In this document: piece by piece, positions 1 through 10,964 of the stretch | How the letters are laid out: each line of letters starts with the position of its first letter | Position numbering within the stretch: position 1 is the first letter of the stretch | Translations under genes and position numbers: made by a program | The notes under the pieces: generated by a model | The model's input: only the letters and a program-made list of their open reading frames with translations | The model's database searches: none | Told to the model about the DNA's origin: nothing | DNA from: Paraphysoderma sedebokerense | Lineage: Eukaryota; Blastocladiomycota; Physodermatomycetes; Physodermatales; Physodermataceae | Length of the DNA stretch: 64,000 nt | Direction: 5' to 3' | Assembly: GCA_025602915.1 (NCBI GenBank) | Contig: JAHLJZ010000008.1 | Span: 248,001-312,000, forward strand

Positions 1-906
1 AGGAAAAGAGACCACATGGTATTACATTTTCATTTCTTATTGTATTCTGCCTTTGGAGTGGTTATAACAGTATCCGACTTGACCGTTTACGATGTGGGTT
101 TTTGGTGACTGGGATGGATCATAGATCATTTAGGAAAAGGATACGGAATGCCATCGAGTCATTCTCAATATATGACTTATTTCACTGTATTCTTGATTTT
201 GTATCTATCTTATCGGTATGTTTCTGTCCTGCTTTGAGATGTATGAGATCTTTTCGGTTGGATTCTGGAGATTCTCAAATCTCAACTATGAATCGCAATT
301 TAAATGGTTTCGACGGATCTATCTGACATAAATATTTTGACAGGATAAAGTTGAACAGTATTTATAAACTTGGAATATCGGCTGTGGCAGTTGTTACCTG
401 CCTACTGGTGATGTATTCTCGGTACGGTTTCCAGCTCATTTTCGATTACTCTGCCACTCGCGGGTTCCATGCAAAAATATTTTGGACCTGTTCACTGACA
501 CATGCTTCTCCTCTTAAATCTTTTGCGCAACCCGATTAATACCATTCAATATACTATGTAAATTGCTGTCTATTTGATTGATTATTGTGCTGTGCTACTC
601 TGTGCTCTTATCTTGATTCTCTCCCGAACCAAAAGGATTCATCTACAATATCATACCCCACTTCAAGTTCTGGCAGGAGCAAGCTTAGGTTGTGTCTTTG
701 GTTTATTTTGGTATATGATAGGAGAATATGTAGCTAGACCCCTGTCACTTGAGCATTGGAGGATACTCGAGTTCAAAATTTGTCAAGTGTTTTGTCTGAG
801 GGATTCTAGGGTTGTTGATAATGTGGTGGGATGGGAGTATGCGCAGTGGAAGAAAGAATATGAAAGGGAGAGGAGTAAAGTCGGAAAGAGTAAAAAGAGC
901 CGGTGA
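1..906 (+). CDS. CAX4: Dolichyldiphosphatase (CAX4/DOLPP1), 3' part
   Basis: Dephosphorylates dolichyl pyrophosphate at the ER membrane so the lipid carrier of N-glycosylation can be recycled. The gene enters from the left edge. Probable exons are 1-18, 125-215, 344-421 and 636-906, all joined in phase by GT-AG introns. The PAP2 phosphatase signature is visible: an R-P-H near the edge, then GYGMPSSHSQ, then SRIHLQYHTPLQV, matching the SR-x5-H active-site block of this family. Hydrophobic segments follow and a basic tail (KVGKSKKSR) ends the protein, as in animal DOLPP1. The N-terminal part lies outside the window. Identification is firm; exact exon ends are inferred. Confidence 0.85.
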
Positions 907-1319
907 TCTGAGACGTTGTAGAATAAAGAATGCGAGGGCGGAAACTGTCCGTAGATGTGTAGATAGATAACGAGAGGAAGTGGTAATATGAGCCCGTTTA
1001 TGGTTTGCAGACGCAGTTGTTGGTCTGTTTCAGGACTGGAGAATTAGAGGGTGGGGTGGTGACGGACAGGGATTGTGTGGCCGAAAGCGAGAGTGAGGCA
1101 AGGGGTTGATTTCAAGCGGCCGCAATTTCACTTTGTCCCGTGTCCACTCCTCTTCGGTCGCCGGGTTCGTGTTGTTCATTTTTTTTGAGTTGGATTCCAC
1201 TCTGGCACTTTGATATCTCTCCGTCACTCCCTCTCCTCTCCATCCATCTCCGCATCCGACATCCCCAATCCCTTCTCATCCTTATCCCAATCCCCACTTA
1301 TATCCAGAAATAACACATC
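907..1319. other. Intergenic spacer and kinase leader
   Basis: No convincing coding sequence. It holds the 3' flank of the dolichyldiphosphatase gene and the presumed promoter and leader of the kinase. The last 120 bp are C/T-rich, typical of a fungal 5' leader. Short minus-strand frames here show no family likeness. Confidence 0.5.
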
Positions 1320-4300
1320 ATGCAGCAGCAGTCGTCTAATCAGAATCTCCAGGTCCCTCAACCCATATCAACAGCCCCACCAAACGACTCGACTTCGCCC
1401 CCATCTTCGAACCCTACCTCCCCAAATCTATCATCCATCACTCCGACAAACGTTTCCTTTGCTGTTCCGTCTAGAGTCCATTCCCTCCCCAGAACTCAGT
1501 CAACAGCCTCCACCGCCTCAACTTTAACGGGTGGTGCACCACAGCAGCAGCAACCTCAACGAAGTAATACTATATCTTCCCTCGGCTGGCGAAAAGCTAG
1601 TACAGCCTCTATTTCCAGCAATCAAACAGGAGGTTCGGGTGGAAATTTAGCCACCCAGGATGATTCTATTCAATTATCAAACTTACCCGAAGATTATGAG
1701 ATTAAGAATGCGATTGGTAATGTCATTTTCCTTTTGACGAGTCGTTCGTCGTCACCTTATGTGGCCAACGCTGTTTCGGACAATTGGAGATATTACCATG
1801 AAGAGTCCTCTGTTCGTCCCTTTGTCTTGTGACGGAATGAGAGTGAGCGATGGTCGGATTAAACCGTACTTTTTGTTGACGTAATACTGACTTTTACGAT
1901 TGTTCTATCCCTTTTTACAACAGGATATGGGTCGTCAGCGATAGTGTACATAGCTAATTATAAACCGTTAAGCAAAATGGTTGCAATTAAAATGATTGAT
2001 TTAGATATGTTTGAACGTAATCAAATTGATGAACTCCGGGTATGTTGTCCCTTATATTTTTTTGATCAAAAGACAATAAGCTCTGTTGAATTTATACTGA
2101 TGTATGTCTGTATTCATATATGCTTGATTTCAATCTTTTCGATTACCTTTGATGTTTTCTTTACCAGCGGGAAACCCAAGTCATGTCACTTTGTAAACAT
2201 CCTAATGTGTTGCGTGTATTAAACAGTTTTGTCGCCGATAGTAAATTGTATATTATTACCCCCTTTCTGTCAGCAGGTTTGTTGTTTAATTCTTTACCCC
2301 CGTCTTTTCATCATCGTTACAAGAGATCTCAATCAAATTTCAATTTTCATTTGTTTGTGTCTTTTGGTTATATGATTAGGCTCTTGTCTTGATATTATGA
2401 AAACTGCATTTCCGGAGGGATTGGATGAAGTATCCATAGCGACAATTTTGAAGCAAGCGTTACAAGGCCTTGATTATCTTCATAAGAATGGACATATCCA
2501 TCGGTATGACGTTTTATTTTAGCTTGCAATCTTGATAGTAAACGGATTTTCAAACTAACTCGACTATAATCGAAATTGAAGTGATGTCAAAGCTGGGAAT
2601 TTGCTTGTAGACGATGATGGTACAGTAATGCTCGCTGATTTTGGCGTGACTGCATCACTAGAGAGCGATCGAAAAGGAGTAAGAAAGACATTTGTGGGAA
2701 CTGTGAGTCATTGTCATCCATTGGTAACGCTCTTGCCTGCTTCGGCTAATCTGAGGGATTATTACAGCCTTGTTGGATGGCACCGGAAGTAATGGAACAA
2801 GCGGGTTATGATTTCAAAGCCGATATTTGGTCGTTTGGTATTACCGCTTTAGAGCTTGCGAATGGACATGCACCTTTAGCAAAGTTTCCTCCTATAAAAG
2901 TTCGAGTGGTCTTGTAATTATGACTTCATTCGAGACGATTACTAACGGCGATAAATTGATGTAGGTACTCATGCTGACTCTATCGAACGATCCACCTACA
3001 TTGAACCGGGACGCTACTCGTCACAAATATTCGAAATCGTTTAAAGAAATGATTGATTTATGTTTACATAAAGATCCGTCCAAACGCCCCACAGCAGAGA
3101 AACTGTTGGGTCATAGTTTCTTCAAGAACGCCAAGAAGAAACCTTGGCTCGTTTCTAATTTGTTGAATACGCTACCACCACTTGTTGAGCGACAAAGAAA
3201 GAGTACGTGATATTTTGCTTCACATTTTCTCTTTAATACCCTTTTAATATGCACGATGTTTAATGTCATATTTTCAAATGATGATAGAGCCCACTCAAGC
3301 AGCCCCTCAACCGGCCCAAGGTGTCTCTTGGGATTTCGAATCCGCCTCAGACAGTTCAGTCAATACTGCTACCGCCCATCTACGCGCTGAATTAGCAAAT
3401 GTTGCCCAACAACAAAGATTTATGCAGCAACAACAGCAACAAAGAGATGCGGAAAACGGTGCCAGTAGTGCCAATACCCCAATTTATTCTCCCGCTTCTG
3501 CTGGCTCAACGGAGTTGGTTAATGGTAATGGAACAGCTGCTGGACAGGGACAAGTTTATGGTCTCGGTATTGCGGGCAACGGTGGGCAACAACAACATGG
3601 TGGTATGGCTAGTGCAGTGTCCCAAATGGAAATTAGAAAAGGCAGGTTCAGTGTCTCTGAAGGTCAACCAGGTGAATCCTCCCAAATGGCGGGTGGCGAT
3701 TCTCAGTCATCATCGACTCCTCCGAGTTTGGAGAGACGATCACGATTCGAAGTCACCACTAGCAACTCCGGTGGTGGACAACAACCGCAGCAAGGTCAAG
3801 GCGACCCTGCTGGGGTGGCTCCCGCTGCTACGAGACGTGGCAGATTTGAAGTATCCAATGTTGACGATGGGTCTGGGTCTCCTCCTACCATTACAAGAGC
3901 CCAGTCTTTACGAAAGGATTCTGCGAGTGCCGCTGGCGCTGGTTCAGTCACTTTGAATGGTCCCGGGAATGGATTGTCAATTGGGATTGGTGGACAAGCA
4001 CAAATGGATAGATTACAAAGTCAAGTTGAAACGCTACACAGAAGAAATGAAGAACTCGTTAAACTCGTTGGAGTCTTGATTGAGCGCCTTGGCGGAACCA
4101 ATAGTGCTAACGTTGTCGGTACTTTTAATCAACGGTTTGTATTTCCACCTCTGATGCGAACAAAAATCAAAATGATTGCTAATTTCGACCCTTGCTATAT
4201 GTAGCATTCAAACTCTTCGATCGTCTCAGCAAAATTCACCCAACTCTACCCCAACAATGCAGTCGATCAACCCCAATGCCCCTCCAATGTCTTCTCAAAC

Positions 4301-4942
4301 TCAACAGCAACAGCAGCCACATCAGCTACCACCCTCTGCTGCTCAACAATCCCAATCTCAACCTCTGCCAATCTCTCAAACACCGTCACAACCTTCCTCG
4401 GTATCTTCTCTGTCGTCAAATACTTCGGCATCAGGTATGCCGTCGTCTCTTTCATCACTCTTTTCGTCCATCTCCATACCATGTTTGCATGAAGTCATTG
4501 GGAATCTCAGCAACCAGATGAATGTAGTCCTAAAGGAGCAAGAAGAACTGAAAAAGGAGAATGACAATTTGAAGAAGGAAATGGAAAGGTTAAAAGTACG
4601 TGGAGGATTGTAATGATTGTAGTTAGAGAACTGTAAAAATTGACATTTTTGGGTGGGGACGCATAAGAATAACGGAAACGCGGGTTTCAAGATGGTTATT
4701 GGAAAAAGAACAAGGTTATCGCAGAATCTTAAAAAATGTAATGCTTGTATATCACACAAAATGTAATGTAAATTGCATGTTTTTTGTCGCAGGGAATTGA
4801 TGATATGGAATATATACCATACAAGATAATCGCCGAAGAATACGGTAGCCTAGAAATTGCGGAATGGAAAGCGAATACGATGGATCATGGATTGGCGAAA
4901 TCGAAGTTGCTGGAAAAGTTCACTCGGAGCGGAACTCCTTAA
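1320..4942 (+). CDS. OSR1/SPAK-like STE20-family protein kinase
   Basis: Serine/threonine kinase of the GCK-VI (OSR1/SPAK/Fray) group, whose animal members act downstream of WNK kinases in osmotic and ion-transport control. Probable exons: 1320-1716, 1924-2039, 2168-2276, 2380-2503, 2582-2702, 2768-2899, 2965-3202, 3288-4134, 4205-4595 and 4793-4942, giving about 874 residues in phase throughout. An S/T/Q-rich leader of about 125 residues precedes the kinase domain: glycine loop [13 protein letters not shown] lysine, HRDVKAGN near 249, ADFG near 268, then PCWMAPE. The domain closes with [24 protein letters not shown]-rich region with a GVSWDF motif and a short C-terminal coiled coil follow. 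The last exon is less certain; reading through the last intron would stop at 4613. I see no OSR1 C-terminal PF2 domain. Confidence 0.85.
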
Positions 4943-5023
4943 ACAGCTCAGATTCCGCAACTTCTGCTCTCTCTTCACCTTGATAATTATTATCACTCAT
5001 CTTGCACCGCTGTAGTTTTCGTC

Positions 5024-7779
5024 ATGACGGTATGATTTGTTCTGTTTCTTTTGAATGTGTTGCTATTATTCGGCCATACTAGAATTTAATCACGCTTCGT
5101 TACAACTTTTACAGGTCGATCAATTAAAAGCACAGGGCAATAAAGCTTTTTCTTCTGGAGACTTTAAAGAAGCCGTATGTTATTCCATAACACTCCTTGT
5201 TAATTAATAAACTGATAACACTATCTGTATTTCTTTGTGATTTTCTAACCGTCTTTCTATCGACCGACTTCCTTGTTTCCATCCTATCCCACCCCGCCCA
5301 ATTTCACGGCCCGAATACTTTTTTCAACTTAAAATCATCGTGACAATGTTATTTATTTGTAATCTTGTGATAGATTAATTTCTTTACGCAAGCTATTGAT
5401 CAAGATCCGACGAACCATGTGTTATTTTCTAACCGATCGGCAGCTTACGCCAGTTTAAAAGAGTTTGATAAGGCCTTGGAAGACGCAGAAAAAACTGTAG
5501 AGTTGAAGAAAGATTGGGGCAAAGGTTTGTCTTTTTGGGGAATTATGTTGATTCTGTTTTGTATTCTTTTGTTGCTGGTTTTTAAGACTTTGTTGGTGGA
5601 GCCAATTTTCCTTGGTTTGACGGGCTGTGGCTGAATGGTTCTGATCAGGTCGTTAGTTGTTTTGTGATATTATGATTAACATGGTTGTGTTTTTTTTCTT
5701 TGAATTGTTAATTGGTGAATGGTCATCAGGGTACTCGAGAAAAGGAGCAGCCTTGTTCGGGTTAGGAAAGCACCAGGAAGCTAGAAAGTGTTATGAAGGT
5801 TTGTATCTCAATTTGTTCAACAATCAGGCTCCATTCAACATTCGTTGTTATCTATAGTTGTTTTTCTATTTATATCCACTCATTAACTTATTTACTGGTG
5901 TACCGTATATCAATAGAGGGACTCGAAGTTGATCCCAACAATGCAACCCTGAAGAAAGGAATCGAAGATGTCGAGAACGCAATGATGTCATCTATCAACG
6001 ACCCTTTTAAAAAGGTATTGAACAATGATGTGTGGGGTAAAATTGCTGGAAACCCTCAATTGTCAGGTTACTTGGTTCAACCTGATTATATGGAAAAAAT
6101 GAAACAGTTGGTCGCGAATCCGTCGTTAATAAACATGTACGTTATCTGTTCCATTTCTTTGTATTATTCTTGCGTTTGTTCGAAATAAGAAAAAACTGAC
6201 CTGTGTACGGGAATTGTCGTGTTTTAGGTATATGCAAGATCAACGTATCATGACGACTTTGTTGGTGTTGATGGGTATCAACATTAAAGGAGCCGACGAT
6301 GTTTTTGGGAAGGATCAACAAGATGAAGCTGAACCGTCTAAACCTGCTGCCAGTTCTCCCAAGAAGCCTTCGTCTCCAAAGAAAGAAGCAACGCCTGCTC
6401 CGGAACCGGAACCGATGGAAGTTGAAAAAACTGAAGAGGAGCTTAAACGTGAAGAAGCGTTAAAAGAAAAAGAGTTGGGTAATGCGGCATACAAAAAGAA
6501 GGATTTCGAAACCGCGATTAAACATTACGATAAAGCTTGGGAATTGAGTGAAGAAAAAGAAGTCAGTGTGTTGACGAATAAGGCTGCTGTGATGTTTGAG
6601 ATGAAAAATTATGAGGAATGTATCAAATTATGTGAAAAGGCTGTCGAAGTAGGTCGAGAAATTCGAGCTGATTTTAAATTGATTGCTCGGTTCGTATCAC
6701 TTTCTGCCTGATTTTCGTGTCATTGATAGAAGTCGGTAGATTTGGTGTTGACTCATTTATTAACTCGCTATCGATAGTGCCTATGGTCGAATGGGTAATT
6801 CATTCTTCCAAATGAACGATTTCGATTCCGCAATCACATACTTTAACAAGTCCCTCACTGAACATCGTACCCCCGATATTCTAACTAAACTCCGAGAAAC
6901 CGAAAAACTCAAAGCTCAAAAAGAAAAAGAAGCATATCATTCACCTGAGTTGTCCGATCAAGCAAGGGAACGAGGAAATCAGTTATTCAAGGAACAAAAA
7001 TATGCTGATGCGGTCAAAGAATACGAAGAAGCAATTAAGAGGAACGAGAATGACGCTAAGAACTATAGCAATAGAGCTGCTTGTTTCCATAAATTAGGTG
7101 CTATTCCTGATGCATTGAAAGACTGTGAGACTGCTATCAAATTGGATCCAAATTTCGGTTAGTTGATACACATCCATTCTCCGTTATTTTTTAATCGTAA
7201 TGAAGTCTGAAATTTATTGAAACTGACGTCATTTTGCCTTTTATCCACGTATAGTCAAAGCATATATCCGTAAAGCCGCCATTGAATTTTTCAAAAAAGA
7301 TTATTCAAAATGTCTCGAGACATGTGAACTCGCTAAAAAAGCAGATACAGAAGGCAAACACACCGGTGAAATCGATTCGCAAATGCAAAAGTGTATGTTT
7401 GCATTGAACATGCAGATTGGCAGTGAAGGTGGACGAGAAGAAGCCGCAAAGCAGGCGATGCAAGATCCCGAAATTCAGGTACGATGCGACCATTCAAAAT
7501 AAGGCCCCTACAATTTTTAATCTGTGAGGCTGATTTCTATTCCCCTTGCTTTTTGTCAATAGGCTATCCTTGGTGACCCCGTTATGCAACAAATTCTGTC
7601 GCAAATGCAAAGCGATCCTGGTGCCGTTCGGTGAGTATACCCTTCATCGCTGTTCTTTTGATTGTATCTATTTTTTAACTTAACCGTTTTCATTGACTTA
7701 CAGCGACCACATGAAGAATCCCGTTATCGCCGCGAAAATTCGAAAACTTATTGCTAGCGGTATCTTAGCAACTCGATAA
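5024..7779 (+). CDS. STI1: Hsp70-Hsp90 organising co-chaperone STI1/HOP
   Basis: Cytosolic adaptor that hands client proteins from Hsp70 to Hsp90 through TPR domains binding their EEVD tails. Ten exons were traced (5024-5029, 5115-5174, 5374-5524, 5730-5798, 5917-6136, 6228-6689, 6778-7157, 7255-7478, 7563-7630, 7704-7779), giving 571 residues, close to the yeast protein. Order: TPR1 ([12 protein letters not shown]), first DP/STI1 domain ([20 protein letters not shown]), an acidic linker rich in K/P/E, TPR2A ([15 protein letters not shown]), TPR2B ([14 protein letters not shown]) and the C-terminal DP2 domain ([19 protein letters not shown]). The first exon is only ATG ACG, followed at once by a donor site. 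This start restores the usual N-terminus and keeps phase. Confidence 0.93.
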
Positions 7780-8252
7780 ATGCAAAGAAAAATAGCAAGA
7801 ATATTAAAGAATACGTCGAAGAACACATAAATAAAAATTTGAGGATGTTGTTCCTTTGTACCCCCTTGTTTGTTGAGGCAAGCATGTAATATTTCGCGAT
7901 TGTAATGAAATTGCACGATAATATTGCAATGAGACTTGCCGAAACGACAGTAAAAAATTGACCAAGGAAGCAATCCAATGAGTGATTATATCTTTCACAA
8001 TTGTAAGCGAAATGTTGCAGCCCCATCGCGGGCCATATCCCGTATTAATCGAAATTGTTTCCGACTGACGACAATATGTATAAAAGTTGATATTCGGGCC
8101 AGCAGCTCAGTTTCAGTAAATAAACCGGCACCCAGTACATTAACGGCTTGCCGTTTCAAGTGGAATGATACAGTCCTTTCTCTGTTTCCAAAAATTCCTC
8201 TCGACAAAAGTCATTCTAAACGGAAGACTGACTATCTGGAAAATTAGCAAAT
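7780..8252. other. Intergenic spacer
   Basis: Spacer between STI1 and the first receptor copy. Overlapping open frames occur on both strands around 7980-8240, but none has a family signature or splice context. Nothing further can be supported. Confidence 0.4.
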
Positions 8253-8914
8253 ATGGCTCATCCAATTCTTCCAACCACAGATAAATCCCCTGCAATTACC
8301 TCTGACGCTGGGTACTTTCTGCTCCTTCCATCGCTCTTAACAAAATATATATTGTTGTAACGGTTATCGGCACTCTTATGAGCTCTGTAGCCATCATCAC
8401 ATTATTCCGCAATCGCCGTCTATTGACCACTTCACATTTATCTCTCATAAATGTTGTAGTTTGTGACTTTTTCTTCGGGCTGTTCGCTGCGCTGACTATG
8501 ATAAATCATGCCGTAAATCACGAATCAGATATGTACTGGTGCCAATTTGATGGTTTCATTAATCTTTTATTTGCAGGTATGGCTCGGTCTACTATTGTTT
8601 CCAGCTTATAAGACCAGCTGCAAGCTACGCGGATACTGTAACCATATGAATATTTATTATTTAGGTACTTCCCTTTTATCACTCACGGTAATGGCAGACG
8701 AAAGATACTTGCACATCGTTAACAGCAAAATTTTGACGTCAAAGCAAGTTATCGTCTGTGCTGTGTTGTTGTTGTTGGATATGGTGTCTATTTTACGCGT
8801 CCTTCCCCTTTATTACACAGATAATTGCAGAACAACGACAACGGCAAGGGGACGCTGAACAACGGCAAGGGGACGCAGAACAAAAGAACAGTCCGAAGAA
8901 AAGGAAGTTACTAT
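8253..8914 (+). pseudogene. Decayed class A GPCR paralog (copy 1)
   Basis: First of five related receptor copies. It matches the others from TM1 through TM4: NRRLLTTSHLSLINVV, the TM2 CDFFFGLF block, YWCQFDGF, an intron ending at 8664, then SLLSLTVMADERY. The frame breaks between the putative ATG and TM1, and again just before TM4, where the TGT/TTG run differs in length from the sister copies. TM5-TM7 and the third intracellular loop are absent. Past TM4 the restored frame runs into a glutamine-rich tail made of two 21-bp units (QRQGDAE twice from 8839) and a basic end, KKRKLL, stopping at 8912-8914. It is most likely a truncated pseudogene. An expressed four-helix derivative is possible but needs both frame breaks to be explained. 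Confidence 0.65.
8839..8880 (+). repeat. Two 21-bp tandem units in receptor copy 1 tail
   Basis: A 21-bp unit (CAACGGCAAGGGGACGCNGA plus A) occurs twice head to tail, at 8839 and 8860. Its length is exactly seven codons, encoding QRQGDAE in the frame that continues from TM4 of the decayed receptor. The phase-preserving period suggests it arose while the tail was read as protein, or by chance in a short repeat. Confidence 0.7.
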
Positions 8915-9310
8915 AACTGGCAACTGGTCATATGAATCTTTCTACGTCGTTTGGCAGCCACTCAGAGTTGACCACAGTTGAGGGAATAGTCGAGGACTTC
9001 GGATATGCCATCATACCCAATATTGGTTGAATCTGTATGTACTCTTCATTTATTTGCATTCTTCATTGAAGCGTTTGCTAGAGCGGGGATTTCTGGTGAC
9101 ACCTATTTCAGGGATGATGGAAGAATGTCAGCAGGCCACGGCAACGGAAACTCGCGTTGGTCGCCCCTTAAGGGGTCTTCAAGACCGTCAGTAGACCGTC
9201 ACCTACTATATGAAGAGCACTCCCCGCTGGGTTACCAGTTACCACCCCATTCAAGCCAGGAAACAGAAAACTCTGTCCTCTGATATCTCGTGCGACTCCA
9301 ACGAATTAAC
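8915..9310. other. Spacer with unassigned open frame
   Basis: Contains an open stretch from 9005 to 9283 on the + strand with a low-complexity S/P/G/H-rich end. No splice context or homology supports it as a gene. It may belong to the 5' region of the downstream 7-TM gene. Confidence 0.35.
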
Positions 9311-10204
9311 ATGGCCTCCTGCACTGTCCTTACAGGGCAAAAAATTGCAGTTGCAAGCTGTCTCGGTGGAATGGCCATCAGTTTAGCGCAAAGAATTTAT
9401 ACATCGCCAGATTTTTTTGCATTGAAACGAAATAGATACGTCTTTTCGGCCATTGCTCTGGGTTCTGTTTGTTGCGTCATCTATTTTCTTGTCGCTATGC
9501 ATGGATATATCAACCCCGCGCAATTCCCTGCTGACGTTCTATACTGGGCATTCTTCATTTACTCGTGCTCCCTCTATGCTATTCTTATCGAAAGAGCACT
9601 TCCATTGATAACCGCTAGCAATAGCTGGACTGACCAAATGCGCCAAATAGTAAGATTCGGGGGCCCATTTGTCCTTGGTTTACCGCAATTTACTGCAGCA
9701 ATTATTAGCTCCCATATTTATGTTCTATTACGACAAGGGATAACGTTCGCAACCCTTCCGGCGTCTGCAATTGCAGCCTTACAAGTTAGTAATGTGATGA
9801 TACCAATTGGAACATTTATCATGCTCGTAAGCAATTCCGTCCTTTCGTATATCTTCGTTCAAGCGCTCGCTCAAAATCGAAAGCAGAGTTTCCGAGTCTT
9901 CATTTCAGAAAACAAAATTGAATGCTTCAATTTGCTTTTCAATTTTGTTCTTGCGTGGGGTTTCCTTGTCATCAAAATTATTGGCACCGTCTTCGCTGTC
10001 TCCGCTCCCGCTGCAGAACCTTTTGTGTTTTACATATTTCATAACTACTTCAGCCCAATCGTAACATTAAACACTTTCAATGATTATCTCTTCGTTACAA
10101 AAAAGCTTCCTAAAGATATTTTGTCCACGCAAATTGATATTACCCATGCCGCTAAATCAAAAGCCGCTCCAACACAGTCAAGAATCAGCGATGCGACCAG
10201 ATAA
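9311..10204 (+). CDS. Orphan intronless seven-helix membrane protein
   Basis: Unrecognised protein of about 297 residues in a single exon. Seven hydrophobic segments can be counted: near residues 10-28, 43-65, 75-98, 118-142, 155-185, 208-232 and 240-262, with a short polar C-terminus. That topology resembles a 7-TM receptor, but the DRY, CWxP and NPxxY-type motifs of its spliced GPCR neighbours are missing, so it is not a copy of them. The start at 9311 (AACATGGCC) is preferred over an in-frame upstream near-cognate start at 9290. It sits inside the receptor array, which suggests a membrane or sensory role, but that is inference from position only. Confidence 0.6.
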   Translation: MASCTVLTGQKIAVASCLGGMAISLAQRIYTSPDFFALKRNRYVFSAIALGSVCCVIYFLVAMHGYINPAQFPADVLYWAFFIYSCSLYAILIERALPLITASNSWTDQMRQIVRFGGPFVLGLPQFTAAIISSHIYVLLRQGITFATLPASAIAALQVSNVMIPIGTFIMLVSNSVLSYIFVQALAQNRKQSFRVFISENKIECFNLLFNFVLAWGFLVIKIIGTVFAVSAPAAEPFVFYIFHNYFSPIVTLNTFNDYLFVTKKLPKDILSTQIDITHAAKSKAAPTQSRISDATR

Positions 10205-10964
10205 CACATGCTTAAATTGCAACAAATGTGGATTCGAGTATATCCAGAATTTATAATATATATTTCGATGGTTTGATTATGTATTTATGAATTTATTTTT
10301 TCGATGTGGAATGGCCGCTATCTATGTCATATATTTTAACATTGTAACCTTTTACGATTGCAATCTCTGCAATAGCACAAATTATTCACATATCTGTATA
10401 TTTCGATCATGTATTTTTTATCACCAATAAGAAAGGTTTTAATATTGAGTTAATTTTTCCGCACTACCTCAGGACGAGCCAACAACCGTTGATCTTTATA
10501 ACCCCACTTATTGTACATAAACATGACTTCTGTCTGCCCAGCTCAAAAGTGTTAACTTACGTTCATCATATATATGAACATCACAATCAAGATTGGAAGT
10601 TTGAGAGTATAGAAAAATGCGTCGCAAAGCTAGAAAAGGGTAGTAGCAGAGAAATGAGTTTGAAACATAAATCTTTAATGATTATGCGGACATCGGCCAA
10701 TCAAAGTTTTGAGGCTAGCAGACGTGCAGTAATTCAATGGTTTATTCACGTGTCCACGGACCGAATATTGGCGACAATTCAGAAACGGCAGAAACGCACC
10801 AAACTTAAAATCTTCGGTAACATCATTAACTCATTCCAATTTCCAGATTGCATGTTGGCTTGTCATCTCAAATTTATAGCTATTTATTATTGCACTATTT
10901 CATTTATTGGATTCTTAAATTGAGACCTCGACTATACAAAATACGCGACACCACATTCTCGCGA
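10205..10964. other. AT-rich spacer upstream of receptor copy 2
   Basis: AT-rich intergenic DNA. An open frame on the + strand (10489-10923) lacks an ATG at its beginning and resembles no family, and no matching sequence was noticed upstream of the other receptor copies. No feature is supported. Confidence 0.4.

Noticed and set aside
3399-3956. 185-codon frame overlapping the kinase tail
   Set aside because: Frame shadow of the Q/S/G-rich exon, which continues the kinase in phase.
4596-4792. Natural end of the kinase gene at 4613
   Set aside because: A GTACGT donor just before this stop and a phase-matched downstream exon favour the longer form, though the short form is not excluded.
7978-8247. 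Overlapping frames on both strands between STI1 and receptor copy 1
   Set aside because: Neither has homology; mutual overlap suggests chance.
10489-10923. 144-codon open frame upstream of receptor copy 2
   Set aside because: It does not begin with ATG, has no family likeness, and no similar sequence was noticed upstream of the sister copies.
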